A stretch of DNA of 64,000 bases from Pelagicoccus sp. SDUM812003 (GCF_031127815.1 NZ_JARXHY010000009.1:164686-228685), one strand, 5' to 3'; shown: positions 1 to 8,682, counted from the first letter of the stretch. Made by a program: numbers and translations. Notes: generated from the letters alone by a model not told the origin.

Positions 1-10
1 CCCCAAGGTA

Positions 11-30
11 GCGGCCGCCATCTCGGCCGC
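11..30. repeat. GC-rich intergenic hairpin
   Basis: Seven-base arms GCGGCCG and CGGCCGC flank a 6-base loop. It lies just before the terminator at 47-82, downstream of a gene outside the window. It resembles the hairpin at 15644-15669, which also has GCGGCCG-type arms. Confidence 0.45.
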
Positions 31-46
31 CACAAACCAATTTCCC

Positions 47-82
47 AAGCGGCGACGAGCTCCCAGCTCGCGCCGCTTTTTT
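47..82 (+). terminator. Rho-independent terminator of an upstream gene outside the window
   Basis: The left arm AGCGGCG-CGAGCT (48-61, one bulged A at 55) pairs with AGCTCG-CGCCGCT (65-77) around a CCC loop. A run of six T (77-82) follows directly. The direction fits a plus-strand gene that ends before the window. Confidence 0.85.
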
Positions 83-143
83 CTACCCAACTTTCTCACT
101 CTTACTCATACTCCTCCCCAAATCCGATACCCCACGCCCCAAG

Positions 144-2600
144 ATGCCCCGACTTCTGGCCCTCCTCACCGTTCTCCTATTCTCTCACCCCTCTCCCCAC
201 CTTCCCGCCGGCGAACCGCCCCCGCCCGAGCCTAAATTTCAACCAGCCGACGAGCTCTCCCGCGAGGAATGGCGGGCCGCTCACGATCGCTGGCAAGCCG
301 AGCACGACGCTTGGGAAAACCAGCTAACCGCCCAGCAAGTCATCGAATTGCAGAAAGCGAAACGGGCCGAAAACTCCGCCGAACAGGAAGGCTCCATCCG
401 AAACCAAAGCCTCCCCACCGCCGCCAGCGACTACGATTGGCGAGTCGAAGCAGAAAAACGCAAACTCTCCTCCGCCCTCCTCGACAGCCTCGAAAACCAC
501 CAGCTGGCCTACGGCGATTCCTGCCGCCAGTCCTTCGCCCCCTATCTCAGCGGCCCAGTCTTCATCACCAGCGATTCCCTGCTCAACGCCTTCCATGTCC
601 TCTTCGAAGACTCCTTCCGCGAGCTCGAGCTTCGTCGGGCCGAATCCTTTCGCGGCCGACTCGCCGCCGTCCTCGCCGCCGCCCGCTCCGCCCTCACCAC
701 CGCCTTCAGCGAACGGTTGCCTGGCGAAGCCATGCCCGCCGATCGCTTCGAAGCTGCCTTCTCCCAAGTCGAACTCGCCCTCGGTCCGGCCCTGATCCTC
801 ATGGGCGAACCGCTAGAGAGCTTTTCCGAAATCCACCGGCAGGAAATCGCCGCCCAAGTCCAGCTCATCACCCAAGCCGACTCCCAAATCCTCCCGTCTT
901 GGCTTGCTCCCGCCGACCCCGAGTCCCTATTGGCCATCGACTATCGACGCTGCAGACCCGTCGGATTCTACGCCGACTCGCCCCGCCTGCAAAACTACTT
1001 CCGGGCCCTGCGTTGGCTGCAAATGCTGCCGTTTCGAGCCAGTCGCGAACACGAATTCGACGCCATGGCCCTACTGGCCATCGCTTGCGATGAGAGCAAG
1101 CAGGAGGGCGCCTTCGCTCGCTACACTCAGCTGCTCGGCCGAGGAGACGATCCCACCATGATCGAGCTGGGCAAGCTCTTGGACTTCGTCTCCCCACGCA
1201 GCTGGCGAACCTTCGACTGCCGCCGCCCGGAGGTTCGCAAGCGCGTCTCCCTCAAGCTCATCCAGGACGGCTACTACCGAATCAATTCCGACCTGCGAGC
1301 CAAGACCACCGTGGTAGACGCCTTCCCAAAACTGGTCTTCCGAATCGTTTCTACCGCCGCCCTCCCCGACGCCATCACCTTCCAGGAGATGCTGGACCAG
1401 GACCTTGCCCCCTCCGGTCTCGCCGTCGCCGCCTGGCTCGGTTCCGAGTATGCTCTGGAAAACCTCGCTCCCGCGGAGCGAAGCTTCATCGAGGCCAACC
1501 CCAAGCCCGCCCAAGACCCCTTCGATCACTACGACCGCTACCGCAGCGCCAAGCTCTACCCACGCTACCTGGACGTTCTCAGCACCCTCTTCATCCCGGC
1601 CGCCCCAGAAGCGCCAGACTTCATGCGCCGCGAGGCTTGGGCCGCTAAAAGCTGCCAAAGCGCTCTCGGCTCATGGGCCCAAATGCGCCACACCTTCACC
1701 CTACAGGCGAAGATGACACAGCACTACCTCGGCCTAGCCCTGGTCCCACCCGGCTTCGTCGAGCCGAACCCCGAGTTCTTCGCCCGCATGGCCCGCCTGA
1801 TCGAAACCTCCCACAACGCCCTCGAAGCGGAAAAGTGTTTCCAGCCATCGCGCTGGGAGGAATCGGACCGGCTTCGTGAGCTGGCGTTATTTCTGCAAAA
1901 ACCTCACATCGTCGCTCCCGCCATCGTCAAGCTTCTCGGATTTGACTCCTCATGGGAGGATTTTCTGGAAATGCAATCGGTTGCCGAAGCCGTCTCCGAT
2001 CCCTCGATCGTTCCCTCTAGCGGGCTCGATGACGACGACCCCGACTACCAAGCAAAGCGCCTGCGGGCCATCGAAATCCTGGAAGCGAAAGCCGAGGCCA
2101 TCGAGAGCGGGGCCACCAGTATTCCTCAGCAAAGGTCCATCCTCGAAGACCGTTGGGAAAAACTCGCCAAAATCGCCCGCCAGCTGGAGAGCCTCGCCCA
2201 TAAGCAACTTCGCCAGCTGCCGTGGAGCCATGCCGAGGAAGCCTTCCTCAAAGAATACGGCGAAAAGCTGGCCTACGTGATGGGCTATTTCGGAAACTCC
2301 TGGCTCACTCCCCGCGACGACGCCCCACGCTGGGCGGAAGTGGTCGGCTATCCCGAGCGACAACGCTCTCTCTCCGCCGCCGTCGGTCGCCCGCGTACCT
2401 TCTACGTGCTCTACCCTTGGCAAGGCTTGGAGATCCTCTGCCAAGGCTCCGTCATGCAGTACTACGAGTTCGAGACCGATACCACTCTCACCGATCAGGA
2501 GTGGAAGACCCGTCTCGACTCTCCCAACGCCCCTGTCCTACCAGAATGGATACAGCCATACGCCTCCACGCCAGCTGCGCCACCGCCTGACCCGCACTGA
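144..2600 (+). CDS. DUF3160 family secreted protein
   Basis: An 818-residue protein of the uncharacterised DUF3160 family. The segment around residues 130-160 (PVFITSDSLLNAFHVLFEDS) matches the hallmark of that family, in which a start-of-domain phrase about a testing or target residue is followed by LLHAFH-like residues. The N-terminus has a short hydrophobic stretch (LLALLTVLLF) followed by a proline-rich linker, which suggests export. The rest is a long alpha-helical body with no recognisable catalytic motif. The ATG at 144 is the first in frame after the upstream terminator and lacks a clear Shine-Dalgarno. The gene is convergent with the MarR-acetyltransferase gene that follows. Function is unknown; the family assignment is fairly firm, the export is inferred. 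Confidence 0.8.
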   Translation: MPRLLALLTVLLFSHPSPHLPAGEPPPPEPKFQPADELSREEWRAAHDRWQAEHDAWENQLTAQQVIELQKAKRAENSAEQEGSIRNQSLPTAASDYDWRVEAEKRKLSSALLDSLENHQLAYGDSCRQSFAPYLSGPVFITSDSLLNAFHVLFEDSFRELELRRAESFRGRLAAVLAAARSALTTAFSERLPGEAMPADRFEAAFSQVELALGPALILMGEPLESFSEIHRQEIAAQVQLITQADSQILPSWLAPADPESLLAIDYRRCRPVGFYADSPRLQNYFRALRWLQMLPFRASREHEFDAMALLAIACDESKQEGAFARYTQLLGRGDDPTMIELGKLLDFVSPRSWRTFDCRRPEVRKRVSLKLIQDGYYRINSDLRAKTTVVDAFPKLVFRIVSTAALPDAITFQEMLDQDLAPSGLAVAAWLGSEYALENLAPAERSFIEANPKPAQDPFDHYDRYRSAKLYPRYLDVLSTLFIPAAPEAPDFMRREAWAAKSCQSALGSWAQMRHTFTLQAKMTQHYLGLALVPPGFVEPNPEFFARMARLIETSHNALEAEKCFQPSRWEESDRLRELALFLQKPHIVAPAIVKLLGFDSSWEDFLEMQSVAEAVSDPSIVPSSGLDDDDPDYQAKRLRAIEILEAKAEAIESGATSIPQQRSILEDRWEKLAKIARQLESLAHKQLRQLPWSHAEEAFLKEYGEKLAYVMGYFGNSWLTPRDDAPRWAEVVGYPERQRSLSAAVGRPRTFYVLYPWQGLEILCQGSVMQYYEFETDTTLTDQEWKTRLDSPNAPVLPEWIQPYASTPAAPPPDPH

Positions 2601-2676
2601 TCCACTTCGCAGCGAAACCGATTCAGATCCCCAGTTTCGCAGCCATGAAGCTGAAATCGAAATTCGTGAAGAAGGG

Positions 2677-3639
2677 CTAGGGAGCTCCCTTTTCATCCAG
2701 CCGAAGCTCCATCTGAATATCGGCACGAGCATAGGGAGACGGGCCGCCGTCTACCTCTACGAATCCAAGTTTTCGATACAGGCTGATAGCTGGGACAAGC
2801 GAACGATTGCTCTCTAGATAGATCCTCGACGCACCTAGCTCCTTCGCTCGCTCGATCGCCGCTAGGCCCAGCTTCTTGCCAAGCCCGAACCCGCGGGCCC
2901 TCGGAGCGACTGCCATCTTAGCCATTTCCAAGCACCCTTCTCCATGCGGCACCAGAGCGCAGGTTCCCAGGCATTCGCCATCCACCAGAGCGAAAAGGAT
3001 GTCTCCCCCTTTCTCGACGATGCTCTGTTCCGGGTTCAACAGCTGCCGCCGATCAGATTCCTCCAAAGTGAAATACCGCGTGATCCATTCCTCGTTCAAC
3101 CGGTAGAAATCGTCCGCAAGCTCCCGACGGTAGGTCACGATCTCAACGCTTTCGCTCTCCCGTCTCGCCTTCTCCTCCTGGACTCGCTGGAAAAGCGAAC
3201 GCTTCGACAGCGCTCGCTCGCAATCGCAGATCGCCTGCCACAGATCGAAGTCCGACTCCGCCACCAACTCCGCCGCGACCTTGCCCACATCCGTCAATTG
3301 ACGCTGCAAAGCCGGTCCGTGGGATCGCCCTTTCTCAGTCAGCGAGAGGAAAGACTTGCGCGTATCCCGCCGCCCTTTCTCCGAGCTGACAAACCCGGCT
3401 TTCTCCATCTCCTTGGCGATCTGGCTCACCGAAGCATGACTCTGGCCCACGCGCTCCGCGATCGCCGATACCGACTCGCTTCCCCCCTCCTTTAACACGT
3501 AGTAGACCGGAAACCAACGCGGCTGAATCGCCGACCCATACAGCCGATAGACCTCCGCCGCATCCTCCGCCAGACGATCCCCCAGTCGCCGCAAGCGACT
3601 CCCCAACGAACACACCCCAAGCTGGTCGTAGAATTCCAT
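2677..3639 (-). CDS. MarR-type regulator fused to a GNAT acetyltransferase
   Basis: A 320-residue two-domain protein. Residues about 30-145 form a MarR winged helix: SAIAERVGQSHASVSQIAKE is the helix-turn-helix and GFVSSEKGRRDTRKSFLSLT the wing. Residues about 165-315 form a GNAT domain with the acetyl-CoA loop VAPRARGFGLGKKLGLAAI and the typical final segment SLYRKLGFVEVDG. Proteins of this build (MarR plus acetyltransferase) are known, with the substrate usually unknown. The start ATG at 3637-3639 sits just behind a 12-bp palindrome at 3650-3661 that could be its own operator. A decayed second copy of the same kind of gene lies at 11394-11545. The domain calls are secure; the acetylated substrate and the ligand are not known. 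Confidence 0.88.
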   Translation of the reverse strand: MEFYDQLGVCSLGSRLRRLGDRLAEDAAEVYRLYGSAIQPRWFPVYYVLKEGGSESVSAIAERVGQSHASVSQIAKEMEKAGFVSSEKGRRDTRKSFLSLTEKGRSHGPALQRQLTDVGKVAAELVAESDFDLWQAICDCERALSKRSLFQRVQEEKARRESESVEIVTYRRELADDFYRLNEEWITRYFTLEESDRRQLLNPEQSIVEKGGDILFALVDGECLGTCALVPHGEGCLEMAKMAVAPRARGFGLGKKLGLAAIERAKELGASRIYLESNRSLVPAISLYRKLGFVEVDGGPSPYARADIQMELRLDEKGAP

Positions 3640-3649
3640 AACTATTTAC

Positions 3650-3661
3650 GTAAGCGCTTAC
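3650..3661. promoter_or_regulatory. Palindromic operator candidate before the MarR-GNAT gene
   Basis: GTAAGCGCTTAC is a perfect 12-bp palindrome, and TTACGTAA (3646-3653) overlaps it. It lies 11-22 bases upstream of the start codon of the MarR-GNAT gene. MarR proteins bind such palindromes near their own promoters, so autorepression is a reasonable inference. Confidence 0.45.
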
Positions 3662-3879
3662 CTTTCTGGAAATCAATCCCGGAATCGCGCCTCGAAACCG
3701 GGATTTTGATCGTCCCGAAATGGGGACAGGGCTTTCGACCGACTCACGGCCGAAAGAAAAACGAATTTTTTATCCACTGGATACCAGGCACTTAAGCACT
3801 CCGCCCCAATCTCTGGCACGGACGTTGTTTAGGCACAGGCCACACCGTCAACGCGAACTCTCAAAACGAAAAAACCATC

Positions 3880-3945
3880 ATGATCCTCATCGTCATCTAT
3901 TCCGTCCTCGTTCTCAGCGCTCTGGTCTCCTCCCTCTTCATCTGA
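3880..3945 (+). CDS. Possible 21-residue hydrophobic peptide
   Basis: An ATG at 3880 opens a 21-codon frame ending in TGA at 3943-3945. The product is almost wholly hydrophobic (MILIVIYSVLVLSALVSS and so on), as in single-pass membrane microproteins. The upstream bases are A-rich (CTCTCAAAACGAAAAAACC) without a clear Shine-Dalgarno. It lies in the 368-base gap between the MarR-GNAT gene and the CPBP protease gene, 62 bases before the latter. It could be a real small protein, a leader peptide, or chance. No relative is known to me. Confidence 0.3.
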   Translation: MILIVIYSVLVLSALVSSLFI

Positions 3946-4007
3946 GTCAAAGCCGACTTGCCAATCCGTTTCGTAGTTTCATTTCCACTACATCCCCTCC
4001 TCCAGAT

Positions 4008-4844
4008 ATGACACGCTTCACCAAGACCTTCCCCATCCTCTGCTTCATCGGCCTTTCCTACGGCCTCTCCTGGCTGTGCTGGCTGCCGATCCGAGACAAG
4101 ATCCAGTCCAACCCCTTCGAGTCCGAGCCTTGGGTATTCATTCTCCTACTACTGGGCGGCTACGGCCCTAGCGTAGCTGCCTTGATCCTAGCCAGTCTCG
4201 ATGGCGGAGCGAGCAAGGTGGTCGCCCTCCTGAAGAAGTTCGCCATCTTCAAGGTCGGCTTTCGCTGGTACGCGGTCGCACTACTCTACGGTCCTCTGGC
4301 CATGGCCATCAGCGTAGGTATTTACGCCGCTACGGGCGGAACCATCGGCTACGTTCACTACCCGGCCTTCCTCTTCATCCCGGTCATGTTCGTAGCGGCC
4401 TCCATCTTCGGACCGCTGGCGGAGGAGTTGGGCTTTCGCGGCTACGCCCTGCCGCTACTCTACGAGCGATACGGCTTCTTCCTCAGCAGCGTAGCCCTAG
4501 GCGCCATACACACCTTCTGGCATACGCCTTTGTTCTGGTCCGCCGAGGGCTCGGGCGTAAGCGGGGCCCCAGTTACCCTGGCTTCGGTGGGACTTTACTT
4601 CTTAACCACCACCTCGCTGAGCTTCATCTTCACTTGGGTGTTCAAGAACACCCGTGGCAGCGTCTTCCTCGCGTTTCTCGTTCATCTAAGCGCCAACGGC
4701 AGCAACATCGCTCGCGGCTTCATTCTTCCGGAACTCGACGATGCTGCGGCTCGCCTGATCAACGACTATCGAGCCTTCGTGCTGCTCGCCATGGTCGTTT
4801 GCGGCGCCGCCTTCATCCGCATCGTTTCAACTCGCTCCCGCTAG
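4008..4844 (+). CDS. CPBP family intramembrane metalloprotease
   Basis: A 278-residue polytopic membrane protein of the CPBP (CAAX protease and bacteriocin-processing, Abi) family. The diagnostic glutamate pair and arginine appear as AEELGFRGYALPL (E139, E140, R144). The later conserved motifs GAIHTFWHTPLFW and FLVHLSANGSN supply the further metal ligands. About eight hydrophobic segments are visible. I chose the ATG at 4008 because the hydrophobic family-like sequence (FTKTFPILCFIGLSYGLSW) begins there; the same frame stays open back to 3720, but that part reads as low-quality Arg/Pro/His sequence. Substrate is unknown; family members process membrane-linked peptides or act in immunity to bacteriocins. 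Confidence 0.85.
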   Translation: MTRFTKTFPILCFIGLSYGLSWLCWLPIRDKIQSNPFESEPWVFILLLLGGYGPSVAALILASLDGGASKVVALLKKFAIFKVGFRWYAVALLYGPLAMAISVGIYAATGGTIGYVHYPAFLFIPVMFVAASIFGPLAEELGFRGYALPLLYERYGFFLSSVALGAIHTFWHTPLFWSAEGSGVSGAPVTLASVGLYFLTTTSLSFIFTWVFKNTRGSVFLAFLVHLSANGSNIARGFILPELDDAAARLINDYRAFVLLAMVVCGAAFIRIVSTRSR

Positions 4845-4933
4845 GATTTCAACGACCACCTGGACAAGCGGCCTTTCCCGTTGCGACTCTGGAAAGGTCG
4901 TGCCAGAAACGGTGTTTCAACGATTGAACAACC

Positions 4934-6109
4934 ATGCTCTTTTCTAAAACGCCCTTTCCGACATCCCTTGCCCTCCTCGCCGCCGGCGCCCTTGCCGCGC
5001 TGCCTCTCGCCCATTGCCAGGAAACGATCGCTCTGAAGAGCGTGTACCAAAACGCCTTCAAGGTCGGCGCCGCCGTCAACGACTCCATCGTCTCCGGAGA
5101 AGCCCCTCGACTCCAGCAGATCGCTCTCGCTCAGTTCAACACCATCACCCTGGAAAACGACCTCAAGGCGGAACAGGTCAATCCCGAGCCGGGCGTCTTC
5201 AACTGGGGGCCCGCAGACGCCTTCGTGGAGTTTGGCGAGAAACATGACCTCTTCATCGTCGGCCACACCCTGGTTTGGCACAACCAAACACCGTCATGGT
5301 TTTTCCATGACAAAGACGGAAACCCGAATACGCCCGACGCCCAGAAAGAACGCATGCGCCAGCACATTGAGACCGTAGCCAGCCGCTACGCCGGACGCAT
5401 CGACGCTTGGGACGTGGTCAACGAGGTGATCGCCGACGATGGCTCCTACCGCCCCACCACTTGGGTAAACAGCATCGGCGATGGCGACGAGCTGGTGAAA
5501 CTCGCCTTCAAATACGCCTCCGAATACGCCCCGGACGCGGAGCTCTACTACAACGACTTCAACGCCTGGCGCCCAGCCAAGCGGGACGGCATCGTGCGCA
5601 TGGTCAAGATGCTGCAGGCCGAGGGCATCCGCATCGACGGCGTCGGCATCCAAGCCCACTGGGGACTGAACTTCCCGAAAAACCAGTACATCGAAGAGGC
5701 CATCGACGCCTACGCCGCCCTCGGGGTGAAAGTCATGATCACCGAGCTCGACGTCGATGTGCTCCCGCTCACCCGCGAAGGACAGATAATCGGCACCGGC
5801 ATGTTCCACCCTCAGTTCCAGCTGGAGGAGTTCAAGGAATACCTCGACCCTTACCCAAATGGGCTTCCGGCCGAGATCGAAGGCGCCCTCGCCCATCGCT
5901 ACGCGGAGCTTTTCGAAATCTTCTACCGCAAGCGTGACAGCATCGACCGAGTTACCCTGTGGGGAGTGCACGACCCGATGTCGTGGAAAAACGGATACCC
6001 TATCCCAGGGCGCACCAACTATCCACTGCTTTGGGATCGCGACCTCCAGCCCAAGCCGGCCTTCTTCTCCGTCGCCAGCGTGCCCTACGCGCTTTCCGAG
6101 GCTCCCTAG
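4934..6109 (+). CDS. Endo-1,4-beta-xylanase, GH10
   Basis: A 391-residue secreted single-domain GH10 xylanase. The signal peptide ends near ALAALPLAHCQ. The catalytic acid/base is E164 in WDVVNEV and the nucleophile is E271 in ITELDVDV. The subsite motifs GHTLVWHNQTPSWFF, GIQAHW and VTLWGVHD are also in place. Length and motif order match ordinary bacterial GH10 enzymes without binding modules. It would cut xylan backbones outside the cytoplasm. It may work with the much larger GH10 at 56164-59295 and the GH3 enzyme at 60685-62988. The start ATG at 4934 gives a clean signal peptide. An in-frame cysteine next to the cleavage site (HCQ) leaves open a lipoprotein, but the box is weak. Confidence 0.95.
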   Translation: MLFSKTPFPTSLALLAAGALAALPLAHCQETIALKSVYQNAFKVGAAVNDSIVSGEAPRLQQIALAQFNTITLENDLKAEQVNPEPGVFNWGPADAFVEFGEKHDLFIVGHTLVWHNQTPSWFFHDKDGNPNTPDAQKERMRQHIETVASRYAGRIDAWDVVNEVIADDGSYRPTTWVNSIGDGDELVKLAFKYASEYAPDAELYYNDFNAWRPAKRDGIVRMVKMLQAEGIRIDGVGIQAHWGLNFPKNQYIEEAIDAYAALGVKVMITELDVDVLPLTREGQIIGTGMFHPQFQLEEFKEYLDPYPNGLPAEIEGALAHRYAELFEIFYRKRDSIDRVTLWGVHDPMSWKNGYPIPGRTNYPLLWDRDLQPKPAFFSVASVPYALSEAP

Positions 6110-6224
6110 CCGCAGGCCCGGTGCAGCTTGCAGCGCCCGGACTGGGCGTTCGTGCGTTCTGCAGCGAAGGCACGCAGAATAGGACGCTAAACCTAGCTGG
6201 CGCAGAATCTGAAAGCTAGGGATC

Positions 6225-7292
6225 ATGCTTAACAAACCACAAACCCGTCGGGCAACCGCCGCCGCGGCGCTGGCCTTCGCTTCGCTACTGGGCCTGCCGA
6301 CTGACTTGAGCGCCCAACGCGACCCCTCAAATGCCGTCACCTTCGCCCTCTCCATCGAAAACGACGTCTTTTCAGGGACCGACCGCAACTACACCAACGG
6401 GACCAAGCTCTCGTGGGACTTCGCAGAGGCCGGCACCTACCGGGATATCGAGCAGCTCCCAGGCTGGGTCCAGCTGCTCGCCAGCAAGAAGCCTAGCACG
6501 CTGGAGGACTCGATCGGCTTCGGAGCCACCCTTTCCGTAGGCCAAAACATCTACACTCCGAAAAACAAGGAAGCTACCGAACTCATTCGCGACGATCGCC
6601 CCTACGCAGGGTGGACCTACCTGAGCCTGGCGCTGCGGGAGCGGCGCGGCCTCACCACCGACACCCTGGAGCTCACCCTCGGACTGGTCGGTCCCGACTC
6701 CTACGCGGAAGACATTCAAAACTGGATACACGAGAAGATCGGCTCAACCATCGCCAACGGCTGGGACAATCAGCTGAAAAACGAGTTCGGCGGCATCGTC
6801 GCTTGGCGCCGAGATAGCGAGCTGTTTCGAATCCCCGAGTCGCAGACCGGTTGGGGAGCTGACCTCAATTCGTCGTTCGGCCTGGCGGCAGGCACCATCC
6901 AGTCCTACGTCCATGCGGGCGGAAACCTGCGCTTTGGATACAACCGCGGAGCTCCCGCCGCGCCACCGCGTATCCGCCCTGGCGTTACATCCCCCTTTCC
7001 CGCCAGCGAAAACGATCCGCGCCTCAATCGCGACCTGAACCGATCCGGCTTCTTCCTCACCTTCGGCGCCGAGGGACGCTACGTCGCCCAGAACATTTTC
7101 ATCGAGGGCAACACCTGGGCCGACAGCCATGGACTCGAAGAGCACGAGTACGTGAGCGACGTGTACGGCGGGGCGACCCTGATCGCGGGCGACTGGACCT
7201 TCAGCTACGTCTACACCATTCGAAGCGAGGAATTTGTCGGCCAGGAAGATCCGCACGAATTCGGCGGCATCACTATCGCCCGCACCTTTTAG
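6225..7292 (+). CDS. LpxR-like outer-membrane lipid A deacylase (DUF2219)
   Basis: A 355-residue exported protein of the LpxR/DUF2219 family. After a signal peptide ending LPTDLSAQ, the start of the barrel has the family hallmark SIENDVFSGTDRNYTNGTK, which holds the Asn-Asp pair and Thr known to matter in Salmonella LpxR. Later come DRPYAGWTYLSL and QNWIHEKIG, with the expected histidine, then GWDNQLKNE. The protein ends in ITIARTF, a C-terminal Phe typical of outer-membrane barrels. Known members remove the 3'-acyloxyacyl group from lipid A in a Ca2+-dependent reaction; the activity here is inferred. The Shine-Dalgarno AGGGA lies just before the ATG. It follows the GH10 gene by 115 bases on the same strand. 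Confidence 0.85.
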   Translation: MLNKPQTRRATAAAALAFASLLGLPTDLSAQRDPSNAVTFALSIENDVFSGTDRNYTNGTKLSWDFAEAGTYRDIEQLPGWVQLLASKKPSTLEDSIGFGATLSVGQNIYTPKNKEATELIRDDRPYAGWTYLSLALRERRGLTTDTLELTLGLVGPDSYAEDIQNWIHEKIGSTIANGWDNQLKNEFGGIVAWRRDSELFRIPESQTGWGADLNSSFGLAAGTIQSYVHAGGNLRFGYNRGAPAAPPRIRPGVTSPFPASENDPRLNRDLNRSGFFLTFGAEGRYVAQNIFIEGNTWADSHGLEEHEYVSDVYGGATLIAGDWTFSYVYTIRSEEFVGQEDPHEFGGITIARTF

Positions 7293-7368
7293 CGAGCTCT
7301 TCTGATCAAACACGAGCTGCTCGGCAAACTGGCGCTACCCGTGCTCGCTGGACGTCTTTCAAAAAAAG

Positions 7369-8514
7369 ATGTCTATGAAACGCCGAGAATGGATCAAAAG
7401 CGCCGCCATCGCCAGTGGCGCCCTGGCTTTGCCCGCAAACATGCGAGCAAAGCCCAACTACGCCCCTCTGGGGACTGCTTCGCCCAGCGATAGCACGCAC
7501 GGATACATCAACCTAAGCATCAACGAAAACCAGTGGGGACCCTCGCCCAAGGCCCGGGAGGCCATGGCGAAAGCGGTGTCTTATGCTCATGAATACCCAG
7601 CGGTTCCCCTGAGGAAACTGCGCGAGGAGATCGCCGAGCGCGAAGGCGTGGAGCCAAGTCAAGTCCTCGTCGGCGCCGGGTCCTCCGACCTGCTCAAGGC
7701 GGCGTCCTACGTGTACGGCCTGGCGGGCGGCTCCATCCTCTCCTCCGATCCGACCTTCGGCGACCTGCTTCGCTGGGCGGAGCCGCACGGCACCGAAGTG
7801 ATTCGCATCCCTTGGAACGACGCCCACTCCCCAGACCTGCCCGCCTTGACGAAAGCGCTGCGCTCCGACACCGGCCTGGTCTACGTCTGCAACCCCGAAA
7901 ATCCCGCCGGCACCGTGCTCGATGCGAAGACGCTGCAAGCCTTCTGCGAGCAAACCTCGGCCAAGTGCCCAGTGTTCGTGGACGAGGCCTACATCGATTT
8001 CGCCGCCGAGGCGGACTCCCTCACCATGATGGGACTGGTTCGCGACGGCCTGCCCATCATCGTCAGCCGCACCTTCTCCAAAGCTCACGGACTTGGCGGC
8101 ATGCGCGCTGGCTACGCCGTCACCACTCCCGAAATCGCCGAGACCCTCAAGGAAGCCTACGTGCATGGCGTGGTCTGCGGAGCCTCGCACGTCTCCATCG
8201 AAGGGGCCCGGGCCGCCTACGCGGATACCAAGTGGCTGGAACACGTGCGTTCCGAAACCGCCAAGGTTCGCGCCTCGTTCGCCGCCTTCCTGGACAGCAT
8301 CGGACAGCCCTACATCCCGTCCCGCACCACCTTCATGCTGATGCCGGTCAAGGGAGACTCGGAGGCGCTCGCCAGCACCCTTTTCAGCGCCACCAAGGTG
8401 CGCATCAGCCCACGCTTCATCCAAGGGCAAAACTACCTGCGCATCAGCCTTGGCAGCCCCGAACAGATGGCCGTCCTGCAAACCGGACTCAAGCTCGTGC
8501 TGGGCGCCACCTAG
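7369..8514 (+). CDS. Tat-exported PLP-dependent aminotransferase (histidinol-phosphate type)
   Basis: A 381-residue fold-type I aminotransferase resembling histidinol-phosphate aminotransferase (HisC). The Schiff-base lysine is K238 in SRTFSKAHGLGGMRAGY. Further family motifs are VYVCNPENPAGT, VFVDEAYIDF and the late arginine in YLRISLG. Unlike biosynthetic HisC, it begins with a twin-arginine signal, KRREWIKSAAIASGALALP, so the enzyme probably folds in the cytoplasm and is exported. A second ATG at 7375 is equally possible. No hisB or other histidine gene is nearby, so a role in histidine synthesis is unlikely. A periplasmic amino-acid or phosphonate-related substrate is possible but unproven. 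Confidence 0.87.
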   Translation: MSMKRREWIKSAAIASGALALPANMRAKPNYAPLGTASPSDSTHGYINLSINENQWGPSPKAREAMAKAVSYAHEYPAVPLRKLREEIAEREGVEPSQVLVGAGSSDLLKAASYVYGLAGGSILSSDPTFGDLLRWAEPHGTEVIRIPWNDAHSPDLPALTKALRSDTGLVYVCNPENPAGTVLDAKTLQAFCEQTSAKCPVFVDEAYIDFAAEADSLTMMGLVRDGLPIIVSRTFSKAHGLGGMRAGYAVTTPEIAETLKEAYVHGVVCGASHVSIEGARAAYADTKWLEHVRSETAKVRASFAAFLDSIGQPYIPSRTTFMLMPVKGDSEALASTLFSATKVRISPRFIQGQNYLRISLGSPEQMAVLQTGLKLVLGAT

Positions 8515-8542
8515 GCGAGCCCGCGCCTCCCTCGCCAGGCCT

Positions 8543-8570
8543 GGCTCGAGCCGGCGCTCGAGCCGTTTTG
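8543..8570 (+). terminator. Hairpin, weak terminator after the aminotransferase gene
   Basis: Nine-base perfect arms GGCTCGAGC (8543-8551) and GCTCGAGCC (8556-8564) enclose CGGC, followed by GTTTTG. The T tract is short, so termination may be weak. It lies 29 bases after the aminotransferase stop codon. Confidence 0.5.
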
Positions 8571-8682
8571 CTGCTCGATTGGAAAGTCCACGCTTGATTC
8601 CCCGCCATTCCCCTCCATTAGCGGTGCACACGACCCTGGCTCCTCGCCTCGGTTCTTGTTCGAACTGCACCAATCCAGCACG

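Noticed and set aside
2611..2639. Inverted repeat GCGAAAC/GTTTCGC in the gap after the DUF3160 gene
   Set aside because: The arms are 7 bases with a long spacer and there is no T tract on either side, so it is not supported as a terminator.
5294..6388. 364-codon minus-strand frame across the GH10 and LpxR-like genes
   Set aside because: It overlaps two recognised genes in antisense and has no motif.
7513..8673. 386-codon minus-strand frame opposite the aminotransferase gene
   Set aside because: Antisense to a gene with a clear PLP site. No Shine-Dalgarno and no recognisable motif.
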